A stretch of 64,000 nucleotides of DNA from CAVXFB01 sp963760935 (GTDB lineage Bacteria; Planctomycetota; Planctomycetia; Pirellulales; Thermoguttaceae): assembly GCA_963760935.1 (NCBI GenBank), contig CAVXFB010000002.1, forward strand, positions 339,080 to 403,079, read 5' to 3'. Every line of letters begins with the position of its first letter. The stretch's first letter is position 1. Shown here one piece after another: positions 1 through 7,600 of the stretch. Under the pieces are notes generated by a model that had not been told where the DNA came from, ran no database searches, and worked only from the letters and a program-made list of their open reading frames with translations. Made by a program: the position numbers and the translations under genes.

Positions 1-105
1 GAATGATGACCTGCTGCCCATCCGAAGCACTGCGAGGTCCTCGGGGCGTTGCAGTTCTACTGCCGCCCCTGCAACGCCCAGCCGTACGGGCTTATACTGG
101 TTCAT
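1..105 (-). CDS. Partial gene, N-terminus only, unknown function
   Basis: Reading the minus strand from an ATG at 105, an open frame of 35 codons runs off the left edge; it begins MNQYKPVRLGVAGAAVELQ. An AGGA lies about 10 bases upstream of this ATG, and the frame diverges from queA across a 55-bp gap. I do not recognise the family from so short a stretch. It could be a chance open frame; the support is only the uninterrupted frame, the plausible ribosome site and the divergent position. Confidence 0.35.
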   Translation of the reverse strand, partial: MNQYKPVRLGVAGAAVELQRPEDLAVLRMGSRSSF

Positions 106-160
106 GCTCAAATCCTAAAGTTCAGCTCGCCGGTGGAGTACGGCGACACCAAGGGCCCCC

Positions 161-1207
161 ATGCCGGAAATCGATCGATACGACTACCATCTGCCGAAGC
201 ATCTGATCGCGCAAACGCCGGCGATCTGCCGCACCGACGCGCGGCTCTTGGTGGTTGATCGCGCCACGGGCACGTGGGAGCACAAGTACATCCGCGACCT
301 GCCCGACATCCTCCGCCGACACGACTGCCTGGTGATCAACGACACGCGCGTCGTGCCTGCTCGACTCGTCGGCCGCCGTTACGATACGGGCGGACATTGG
401 GAAGGGCTGTTTCTGGCTGCAAGTCCTGACGGCCTGTGGCAGGTGATGTGCAAGACCCGTGGCAAGCTCAAGCCGGGCGACACCATTACGCTGCTCAACG
501 CGGCCGGACAGGACGACGTGCGGCTGCAACTCGGCATTAAACAGTCTGACGGCACGTGGGTGGCCAAGCCGCTGGCCGCCGACGATGCGCTTGCTTTGCT
601 CGACCGTGTGGGCCGCGTCCCGCTGCCGCCCTATATCCGCAAAGGAGAAATGGACGAGACCGACCGGGAACACTATCAAACGGTGTATGCGCAAGTGCCA
701 GGCGCCGTCGCGGCGCCGACCGCCGGACTGCACTTCACCGCCACGTTGCTCGATCGGCTAAGCCAGCAAGGCGTGGAGATTTGTGCGCTCACGCTTCACG
801 TTGGCCCAGGCACGTTTCGTCCGGTGACGGCCGAGTCGCTGATCGACCACCAGATGCACTCGGAGTGGGGGTGCGTCAAGCAGCAGGCAATCGACCGCAT
901 CGAAGCATGTCGCAAGAGCGGCGGCCGAATTATCGCAGTCGGCACGACGTCGGTCCGCCTGTTGGAAACGGCCGCAGCGCAAGGTACATTGAAACCGTTT
1001 GAGGGCTATACTGACCTGTTCATCCATCCGCCGTACCAGTTTCGGACCGTCGATGCCCTGTTGACCAATTTTCATTTGCCGCGCACCACGCTGTTGATCC
1101 TCGTCCGAACGTTCGGTGGCGACGAACTGATTCATCGAGCCTACGAAGAGGCAATTCGCGAGCAGTACCGCTTTTATAGCTACGGCGATGCGATGCTCAT
1201 CCTATAA
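161..1207 (+). CDS. queA: S-adenosylmethionine:tRNA ribosyltransferase-isomerase QueA
   Basis: QueA transfers and isomerises the ribosyl moiety of SAM onto 7-aminomethyl-7-deazaguanine in tRNA, giving epoxyqueuosine in the cytoplasmic queuosine pathway. The 348-residue product has the usual family length and typical blocks: N-terminal YDYHLPKHLIAQTP, the NDTRVVPARL segment near residue 56, the APTAGLHFT block near 180, VGPGTFRPV near 220 and VGTTSVRLLE near 265. The ATG follows AAGGG (149-153) at suitable spacing. A Nudix-like gene starts 26 bp after the stop, so the two may be cotranscribed. No tgt or queG lies in the window. Family assignment is secure. Confidence 0.97.
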   Translation: MPEIDRYDYHLPKHLIAQTPAICRTDARLLVVDRATGTWEHKYIRDLPDILRRHDCLVINDTRVVPARLVGRRYDTGGHWEGLFLAASPDGLWQVMCKTRGKLKPGDTITLLNAAGQDDVRLQLGIKQSDGTWVAKPLAADDALALLDRVGRVPLPPYIRKGEMDETDREHYQTVYAQVPGAVAAPTAGLHFTATLLDRLSQQGVEICALTLHVGPGTFRPVTAESLIDHQMHSEWGCVKQQAIDRIEACRKSGGRIIAVGTTSVRLLETAAAQGTLKPFEGYTDLFIHPPYQFRTVDALLTNFHLPRTTLLILVRTFGGDELIHRAYEEAIREQYRFYSYGDAMLIL

Positions 1208-1233
1208 TTCCATTGCGTCGAAAGGATTACGCT

Positions 1234-1857
1234 GTGCCTGAGAGTCAAACTGAACGCGTATTGGTTGTGCCCACCGACTTGTTCCGGCGGGTTGGATATT
1301 TCCAAGGCTTCAACGGCAACGTGGGCCCGTATCTCGACGAACTGTTCCGCAAGGAAAACGTGAGCTTCCGCCCGCGGCACGAAGTTGAGAAGGACCCCGG
1401 CTTCAAGCAACTGATCCCGTACGTGATTTTTCGACACGTCGACCCGGCGGGCACGGAAACCGTGTTCCAATATACGCGGGGAATTGGCCAAGGCGAGGGA
1501 CGGCTGCATCGCAAACGCAGCGTTGGCATCGGTGGACATATCTCGGCCATCGACGCCGGCTCGAACGGCGACGGCAACCCGTACGAAGAAGGCATGCGGC
1601 GCGAGTTGGAGGAAGAAGTGGCCATCGAAACGCCCTACGACGCTCGTTGCGTCGGCATGATCAACGACGACGAGTCCGACGTCGGCCGCGTTCACCTGGG
1701 CATCGTGCACCTCTTCGACGTCGAGCGCCCGGTCGTGCGGCCGCGCGAGGTCGAAATCGTCGACTGTGGTTTTCGGCCCGTTACGTCCATCCTCGCCGAC
1801 ATGACCGGATTCGAGACCTGGTCACAGATCTGCATGAGCGCCTTGTTCAGCAAATAG
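1234..1857 (+). CDS. Nudix-like phosphohydrolase
   Basis: Product of about 207 residues. The core GIGGHI followed by RRELEEEV (residues 122-129) is a Nudix-box-like signature (GX5EX7REUXEEXGU) with a longer insert between the first glycine and the glutamate. Nudix enzymes cleave nucleoside diphosphates linked to another moiety; the substrate here cannot be read from sequence. An open frame extends to a TTG at 1213, but I prefer the GTG at 1234 because AAAGGA (1221-1226) sits 7 bases before it. It lies directly downstream of queA. Database relatives are often labelled only phosphoesterase. Confidence 0.8.
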   Translation: MPESQTERVLVVPTDLFRRVGYFQGFNGNVGPYLDELFRKENVSFRPRHEVEKDPGFKQLIPYVIFRHVDPAGTETVFQYTRGIGQGEGRLHRKRSVGIGGHISAIDAGSNGDGNPYEEGMRRELEEEVAIETPYDARCVGMINDDESDVGRVHLGIVHLFDVERPVVRPREVEIVDCGFRPVTSILADMTGFETWSQICMSALFSK

Positions 1858-1868
1858 AAGGCTTGTCA

Positions 1869-2006
1869 CTAGGCTTTGTCGGAAAAGGCGAACATGTCAT
1901 CCTGAGCACAGCGAAGGATCTCTTCCGAGGGTGGGAGAACTCGTAGATCCATCGCTGCGCTCAGGATGACAATTGGGAGGTTCCGGTGTTTTCCGACAAT
2001 GCCTAG
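1869..2006. repeat. MITE-like palindromic repeat, copy 1 (CTAG-ended)
   Basis: A 138-bp unit whose ends are 18-bp inverted repeats differing at one base: CTAGGCTTTGTCGGAAAA at the left and the complement of CTAGGCATTGTCGGAAAA at the right. Inside is a second inverted pair built on CATCCTGAGC and GCTCAGGATG. It carries no coding capacity. Related copies lie at 7434-7600 (opposite orientation) and 24702-24785 (core only). It fills most of the gap between the Nudix gene and the cysteine desulfurase. Confidence 0.8.
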
Positions 2007-2046
2007 TAAATAGAGGGTTGGGCATCTCAGTATTCAGTAACAAGGT

Positions 2047-2081
2047 CCCCTCTCACTTCGGGAGAGGGCCAGGGTGAGGGC
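2047..2081. repeat. REP-like palindrome (CCCTCTC...GGGAGAGGG family)
   Basis: A short palindrome built on CCCCTCTCACTTCGGGAGAGG followed by GCCAGGGTGAGGG. The same family occurs at 36781-36805, four times in tandem at 37331-37519 and at 51668-51703. This copy sits immediately before the cysteine desulfurase start and could form a hairpin in its mRNA leader. Confidence 0.75.
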
Positions 2082-2087
2082 GACCGC

Positions 2088-3310
2088 GTGCTGCAACTTC
2101 CGATCTACCTCGATAACCACGCCACCACCCGGCTTGATCCTCGCGTGCTCGAGGCGATGCTGCCGTACTTCAGCGAAAAATTCGGCAATGCCGGCAGCAC
2201 GACGCATTCGTTCGGCCACGCCGCCAAGGAAGCGGTCGACACCTCGCGTCAGCAAATCGCTGCGGCTATCGGTGCGCGGCCCAAGGAAATCATCTTTACG
2301 AGCGGGGCCACCGAAAGCAACAATTTGGCCATCAAAGGCGTCGCCGCCAAATACGCCCATCGCGGCCGGCACATCGTCAGCGTCGTCACCGAACACCCGG
2401 CCGTGCTCGATCCACTCCAGGCGCTCGCCCGCCACGGCTTCGAGGTCACGCTGCTGCCGGTCACTGAATTGCCCAACGAGCGTGCCGGGCTGATCGACAT
2501 CGAGCGTTTGGCCGACGCCTTGCGCGCTGATACGATCCTCGTTTCCGTCATGTTGGCCAATAACGAGATCGGCGCGATCATGCCCGTGGCCGAAATCGGG
2601 CGTCTATGTCGCCAGCGCGGCGTGCTCTTGCACAGCGACGCCACGCAGGCCGTAGGCAAGATTCCTGTCAATGTCGAGCAGTTCAACGTCGATCTAATGA
2701 GCTTTAGCGCCACAAGATTTACGGCCCGAAGGGCGTCGGCGGCCTGTACGTTCGACGCCGCAGCCCGCAAGTCCGCTTGGATCCGCTTATCGATGGCGGC
2801 GGCCAGGAGACCGGGCTGCGCAGCGGCACGCTTAACACGCCGGGCATCGTCGGCTTCGCCCGGGCGCTCGAATTGTGCCTCGAAGAACTGCCCAGCGAAG
2901 CGCCCCGGCTCCGCACGCTACGCGATCGACTGTACGCCGGTCTGACGGCAGCCACCACGGGCGTGTCGCTCAACGGACCGGCCCTCACGCCGCCCGAGTG
3001 GCGCTTGCCGGGCAACTTGAACGTGAGTTTTGATTACGTCGACGGCGAAGCGCTCTTGATCAACATGCCCGATCTGGCTTTGAGTTCCGGCAGCGCCTGC
3101 ACCTCGGCCAATCCCGAGCCCAGCCATGTTCTTCGCGCCGTGGGCCTCGGCGACGATGCGGTCCGCAGCAGCGTTCGCTTCGGCCTGGGTCGCTTCAATA
3201 CGGACGAAGAAATCGATTTCGCCATTGGCAAGACGGCCGAAACCGTCGCCCGCCTCCGCACCATGAGCAGCGCCGCCGAATCGCCGCTGTGCCCAGAAAA
3301 CGGTTCCTGA
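2088..3310 (+). pseudogene. iscS: Cysteine desulfurase (IscS/NifS-like), frameshifted
   Basis: PLP-dependent enzyme that removes sulfur from cysteine for Fe-S clusters and thiolated tRNA. The N-terminal part begins YLDNHATTRLD and contains the TSGATESNNLA block and the HSDATQAVGK segment. The frame breaks at 2709-2713: GCCACAAGATT stands where GCCCACAAGATT would encode the catalytic SAHKIYGPKG lysine motif. After restoring one C the frame continues to 3310 through GGGQETGLRSGT and the catalytic-cysteine loop SSGSACTS. Start is a GTG at 2088. Total length near 407 residues fits the family. The clean single-base loss makes a sequencing error as likely as a true pseudogene. Confidence 0.9.
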
Positions 3311-3454
3311 CCCCGTTTTCACCCGCCATGCCTTGGCTAAAAGTCTCGTCCGAGGCATAATGTATTTGTCGTAGCGGCGGATCACACAGCGCCGCTCGCG
3401 GCGGGTTGTGCCCGAACCCGTCTATGGCCAGTTGTGGGCTCCAGGGGAATCATA

Positions 3455-5320
3455 ATGATCGCTCGGTTTCAGAGAGCTTTTCTCGCAGTAATAATGATAA
3501 TCTTGAGCCTTCCGGCTTCGTCGTCTCTGGCCCAGAACGAGCAAGTCGCGCTTGACGCCGGCAAGGCCGACAGTCTCTCGACTTCCGCCCATGCGCGTTC
3601 GGCAACGGGCAAGATTCAGATTGCCCTGCTCACGCTGCCGGAGGTGCTTCCTCCGTGGAGACAGCTCGACTACGACGTACGACTGGAGTTCTTCAAAGGC
3701 GGGGCCAACAACCTCTGCTACTGCGTACGGCATCTGGAGAACATGTGCCACAACTGCGGCCTGCCAGTGCGGCGGGTTGATATCGCGGGGCTAGCAAAGC
3801 TGGACAACGCAATCCTGTTCGTGCCCGACGCCTCTAAGCTGCTGCCCGAGACGCGCAAGGCCCTGGGCAAATGGATCGCTGCGGGCAAGCCGATAATCGT
3901 CTTCGGTCAGGTCCCCGCCGACTGGGCGCGGCAGCATGGGGTGCAAGTCGTCAAGGCGAAAGACAACTCGCGAAAGCTGGACACGATCTACTTTCCCGCC
4001 GACGGGCGGTCGATCTGCGGCCGGCCGCTGCAATATGTCTCTTACACCAGCGAGCATCCCGTTGCCCTGTTGCGAGGTTCGCACGATACCGAGGGTGGAG
4101 ATTCGGTTGCTTGCCGCCGAGGGTCGCTGCTGTTTTGGGGATGGAGTCCTCGACCGCACGCCTGGGCTATCGTCGCCGAACAAGATGAGTATCGCCTTTT
4201 CGCCCGGCTGTTAAAGGAATTTCAAGTCAGCATTCACGTCCCAGTCATTTCCACTCGCAGAATCAGCAATTTGAAGGCGCTGGGGGTCGGCGACTGGGGC
4301 GCCTGGCCCGGTTGGCCGGCGTACGACAACTTCTTCAAAGACCTCCTGCCTTCCTTGGCCGGCTATGGCTTCGACCACGTGTATTACCTGGGCACATATC
4401 ACGACAACATGATATTCGACAATTTCGCGGAGAAGTTCCTGGGAAAGCGGCCGCTGTCGCCGTCTAAAGTCCGGGGCACTGCAGGCATACCTGCTATTAT
4501 CAAGAAGGCTGATGAATGCGGGCTGAAGGTATATGCAGTCATCAATCCGTTCGACGTCAAAAACCGCCGCTTGGCCGACGCATTGCTCAAACACGACGGG
4601 CTGATGTATCGCTACACCGACGGCAAGTTGGTTAGGAGCGAGTATTGGTCGCCGGCCGACCCTGAGTTGAAGCGGCTGGCGGTCGAGTCGATTAAGGAAT
4701 TCTTGACGCAACAGCGGGTGGACGGCATATTCATCGACTTTGCCCGCTATCTGGACTCCAACTTCGATTACGGGCCCGCCATGCGTCAGGCCTTCGAAAA
4801 ACACGCAGGCCGGCACTTCTCCAAGTGGCCGGGGGCGGTGATTAACGATCCGGCCGTCGCCCGGCAGTTCGGCGCCTTCAAGCGTCAAGTGATGAACGAT
4901 TTCTTGGGGGCCTTCGGCCTGGCCGCCAAGCAAGCGCAGAAGGACATAGTCATAGAAGCTCTATATTACTGGGATTTCTGGCCGGAGCCGGGCGGGGCAT
5001 ACGAACACATAGGCCAGGATCCGAAACCGCTTATCAAGATCGGTGCGCTGGACCACGCCTGTGGCATCTTCTACACTTCCGACAATGCCCGACTGGCCAG
5101 GCTTATCGACTCAGCCATTCAAGACGTGGGGTGCGATCACTTCAGTTGCATCATCAGCCCCATGAGCTTCTTCAACGAGTATCACACTACCGCACAGATC
5201 TTCGAGCAGATTCGGATTCTCCAGGACAAGGGCGTCAGGCACGCCGAACTCTTCAATCATTCGCCGCCGTATCTGTTCTACAATCGCTTTCAGAACGGCG
5301 AACGATTACCGCAGAGATAG
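3455..5320 (+). CDS. Secreted glycosyl-hydrolase-like (GHL10-type) protein
   Basis: 621 residues with a signal peptide (MIARFQRAFLAVIMIILSLP, cleavage probably after SLA). The next 200 residues look like an alpha/beta glutamine-amidotransferase-like or Rossmann-like domain. From about residue 270 a TIM-barrel-like domain follows, with strand motifs VYYLGTYHDN, GLKVYAVINPFD and DGIFIDFARYLDSN; the last resembles the DGIHFDYIRYP motif of GHL10 (DUF187) proteins. The ATG at 3455 is chosen over an upstream GTG (3434) because AGGGGAA lies 7 bases before it. It opens a carbohydrate island with GH29, GH3 and an MFS transporter. The substrate is unknown and catalytic residues are not assigned. Confidence 0.6.
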   Translation: MIARFQRAFLAVIMIILSLPASSSLAQNEQVALDAGKADSLSTSAHARSATGKIQIALLTLPEVLPPWRQLDYDVRLEFFKGGANNLCYCVRHLENMCHNCGLPVRRVDIAGLAKLDNAILFVPDASKLLPETRKALGKWIAAGKPIIVFGQVPADWARQHGVQVVKAKDNSRKLDTIYFPADGRSICGRPLQYVSYTSEHPVALLRGSHDTEGGDSVACRRGSLLFWGWSPRPHAWAIVAEQDEYRLFARLLKEFQVSIHVPVISTRRISNLKALGVGDWGAWPGWPAYDNFFKDLLPSLAGYGFDHVYYLGTYHDNMIFDNFAEKFLGKRPLSPSKVRGTAGIPAIIKKADECGLKVYAVINPFDVKNRRLADALLKHDGLMYRYTDGKLVRSEYWSPADPELKRLAVESIKEFLTQQRVDGIFIDFARYLDSNFDYGPAMRQAFEKHAGRHFSKWPGAVINDPAVARQFGAFKRQVMNDFLGAFGLAAKQAQKDIVIEALYYWDFWPEPGGAYEHIGQDPKPLIKIGALDHACGIFYTSDNARLARLIDSAIQDVGCDHFSCIISPMSFFNEYHTTAQIFEQIRILQDKGVRHAELFNHSPPYLFYNRFQNGERLPQR

Positions 5321-5385
5321 CGGTCTGCTCTGCATCGTGCGTGAAATACACCAACGGCCGAAATTCACGGTGCGTTCCACGCGCC

Positions 5386-6831
5386 CTACGGCTTGCTCGA
5401 ATCTTGGGCCTCTATGCGAAAAACATAGGCCCAGTGGCAGGGCCGCGCTGCTTCCGGTTGAAGCGATTGCGGCAATTCGATCACCAATCCGGCTGTCTTG
5501 TCTAGGTGCCAACGCAACGGGGCTTTGCAGCCGAGCATGTGTATTTCGCTGCCTTCGCGGGGGCAAACCAGCCGCAGCTTGAACTCCTTACCGGGCCATT
5601 TCATGCTTATGGCGTAGACAAAACGGCGATCCTTGCTGCGGGTGAAACGCACCTGATCGCCTTCCTTGATATGGCGCCAGCGCCGCGTGCCATAGATCGC
5701 TTCACCGTTGACCTTAAGCCAGCGGCCGACTTCTTCCAGGCGGGCCACGGCCGTAGGGTGGAAGTTACCCTGAGGGTCGGGCCCGACTGAAATCTGGAAC
5801 AGCCCCCCCTTGGCCACGACGTCGATCAGGCTGTCGAGCACCCATTGGGCCGACTTGTACTTCGATCCGTCGGGCTCGTAGGCGAAGATGTCGGCCATCG
5901 TGTAGATCACCATCCATGGCAGCTTGGGATCCACAAACTCCGCGCCATCCCTGGGAATGTCCGACGATTCAGGGATCCACTTTTCCGGCGTGTAGTAGTC
6001 GCCGTAGGCCCCGATGCCCCGGTTCCGCATCATTAGCTGCGGCTGCAACCGCCGGGCCATCATCACCGTCTGCTTGATGTCGGGCCAGCACCAGTCGGGC
6101 AGGTACATGTCCAAACCCAGCATGTCGATCGGCCCGTAATTACTAAGCAGCTCGCGAATCTGTGTGCGGTGCCGTCGGATGCAGCGGGCGTAACCTTGGG
6201 GGTCACTCTGCTTGGTGTAACCGGGGTCTTTGTAGAGGTTCCAGGCGTTCATGCGGAAGTCGGCGTCGTACCAATCCATGTGGTTGAAGTAGAGGCCAAC
6301 AGCTATGCCCCGAGCGTGGGCGGCGTCGGTCAACTGCTTGACGATGTCGCGATGATAGGGCGTCTCCATGATGCTGTAGGCCACGTCGCATTTTTCGATC
6401 TTCGGCCCTCCCGGGGCAATCCAATTGATCCGCCGCTTCACCCGCGTCTTGGTGTCGAACATGGAGAAACCATCGGCGTGCTTGGTAGTAAAGGCAAAAT
6501 ACTTCATCCCGCAGTGATTGAAGAAGTCCATCCACTTGTAAGCGTCGAAATCAGTGGGATTGAAGGTCTCGTACAGCTCCTGATAACGCTGCCGATCGGC
6601 ATTCGACATTTTCAGCAGGGGCGTGGACGCCTCTCGGCCCAACTGACAATACGGGCCCCAATGGATTCGAATGCCGTACTTTAGATCGAGCCATCTCTCC
6701 TTGGCTTCCGGCGGAGCGTGGTGATAGTCGGGGTCGACCGTCTTGGAGTCTTCGGCTGAGGAAACCGTAGCACAGGCTGCCAGCAAAGCGCAAAAACAGA
6801 TACCGGCGCCGGTCGTTCCAATGCGGCTCAT
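5386..6831 (-). CDS. Alpha-L-fucosidase, GH29 family
   Basis: Removes terminal alpha-L-fucose from glycans. 481 residues with a signal peptide (ending CATVSSA, possibly a lipoprotein because a cysteine precedes it). GH29 hallmarks are KYGIRIHWGPY near residue 50, MKYFAFTTKHADGFSMFD near 115, GIAVGLYFNHMDWY near 175, and GPIDMLGLDMYLPDW near 235, where the aspartate is the likely nucleophile. The domain ends with a small beta module (GEAIYGTRRWRHIKEGDQ). It is the minus-strand partner of the GHL10-like gene across a 65-bp gap, and points to use of fucosylated polysaccharide, probably in the periplasm. Confidence 0.9.
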   Translation of the reverse strand: MSRIGTTGAGICFCALLAACATVSSAEDSKTVDPDYHHAPPEAKERWLDLKYGIRIHWGPYCQLGREASTPLLKMSNADRQRYQELYETFNPTDFDAYKWMDFFNHCGMKYFAFTTKHADGFSMFDTKTRVKRRINWIAPGGPKIEKCDVAYSIMETPYHRDIVKQLTDAAHARGIAVGLYFNHMDWYDADFRMNAWNLYKDPGYTKQSDPQGYARCIRRHRTQIRELLSNYGPIDMLGLDMYLPDWCWPDIKQTVMMARRLQPQLMMRNRGIGAYGDYYTPEKWIPESSDIPRDGAEFVDPKLPWMVIYTMADIFAYEPDGSKYKSAQWVLDSLIDVVAKGGLFQISVGPDPQGNFHPTAVARLEEVGRWLKVNGEAIYGTRRWRHIKEGDQVRFTRSKDRRFVYAISMKWPGKEFKLRLVCPREGSEIHMLGCKAPLRWHLDKTAGLVIELPQSLQPEAARPCHWAYVFRIEAQDSSKP

Positions 6832-7149
6832 GGAGCGGCTTTATCTTCGTGTGGGTGAAGAAACGCGTGAGATTGGCGACTGAATCGTGTGATTTGCCAG
6901 CCGACGCAACTGGTCCGTGTCTCATCTTGATCATAGCGTCAGCCGGTGCGCCCGTAAAGCCTTCTCGATCGCAGGAGGGACTCGGGGGACACGAACCGAT
7001 TATGTGTGTTGGTGTAGTTTCGATGGGCGACCTGATTTTCGTGGATGGAAACAAGAAAGGTGAACAAGAAAGGTCAGGAACCGTTAACTGTGAATTTCTC
7101 AGCTGCCGTTTTCGTTTTTTCTTTTCTCCTGTCTGTTTCTCTGTCGCGT
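6832..7149. other. Gene-free stretch upstream of fucosidase
   Basis: 318 bp between two minus-strand genes; it holds the fucosidase leader and promoter region. A pyrimidine-rich run (CGTTTTTTCTTTTCTCC) lies near 7110-7128. I see no convincing ORF, RNA gene or repeat. Confidence 0.6.
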
Positions 7150-7374
7150 TCATCCAGTGAAGCGTCGAACCAGCCATAGTATCGCACTCAGGACAAGGCT
7201 CACGAGAATGCATGTCGTGACGGGAAAGTAGAAACGGCCGTTCGGCCTTTCGATAACGATGTCGCCCGGAAGTCGCCCCAACCAGGGAATAGACGGGGAC
7301 AGCAGCCAGACCAGACCAACGGTCGCGATGACAGGCCCCACGATGATTAGCAACCAGCCAGGATGATAGTCCAC
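7150..7374 (-). CDS. DUF2905 family small membrane protein
   Basis: 74 residues with two hydrophobic segments (WLLIIVGPVIATVGLVWLL and PVTTCILVSLVLSAILWLV) separated by the loop WLGRLPGDIVIERPNGRFYFP. That arrangement and the G-R-L-P-G-D-I loop match the DUF2905 family, inner-membrane proteins of unknown role. It stands alone between the fucosidase promoter region and a MITE-like repeat. Confidence 0.85.
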   Translation of the reverse strand: MDYHPGWLLIIVGPVIATVGLVWLLSPSIPWLGRLPGDIVIERPNGRFYFPVTTCILVSLVLSAILWLVRRFTG

Positions 7375-7433
7375 GGTCTGGATCCTCGACGTTACAACGA
7401 CCTACGTCAGCAACGGGCGAACGCAGGCCAGAC

Positions 7434-7600
7434 TTTGTCGGAAAACACCGGAACCTCACAATTGTCATTCTGAGCGCAGCGAAGAATCTACGAGCTTTCC
7501 CGGCCTCGGAAGAGATCCTTCGCTGCGCTCAGGATGACATGTTCGCCTCTCTCGACAAAGCCTCAGGATGATATGTTCGCCTTTTCCGACAAACTCCTAG
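7434..7600. repeat. MITE-like palindromic repeat, copy 2 (inverted, extended)
   Basis: This is the reverse complement of copy 1 (1869-2006): TTGTCGGAAAACACCGGAA at the left, the CATTCTGAGC / GCTCAGGATG pair in the middle, then CTCTCGACAAAG. A partial second end follows (CAGGATGATATGTTCGCC), closing with TTTTCCGACAAACTCCTAG. The terminal CTA (7597-7599) is the complement of the GH3 stop codon, so the element supplies that stop. Confidence 0.75.
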
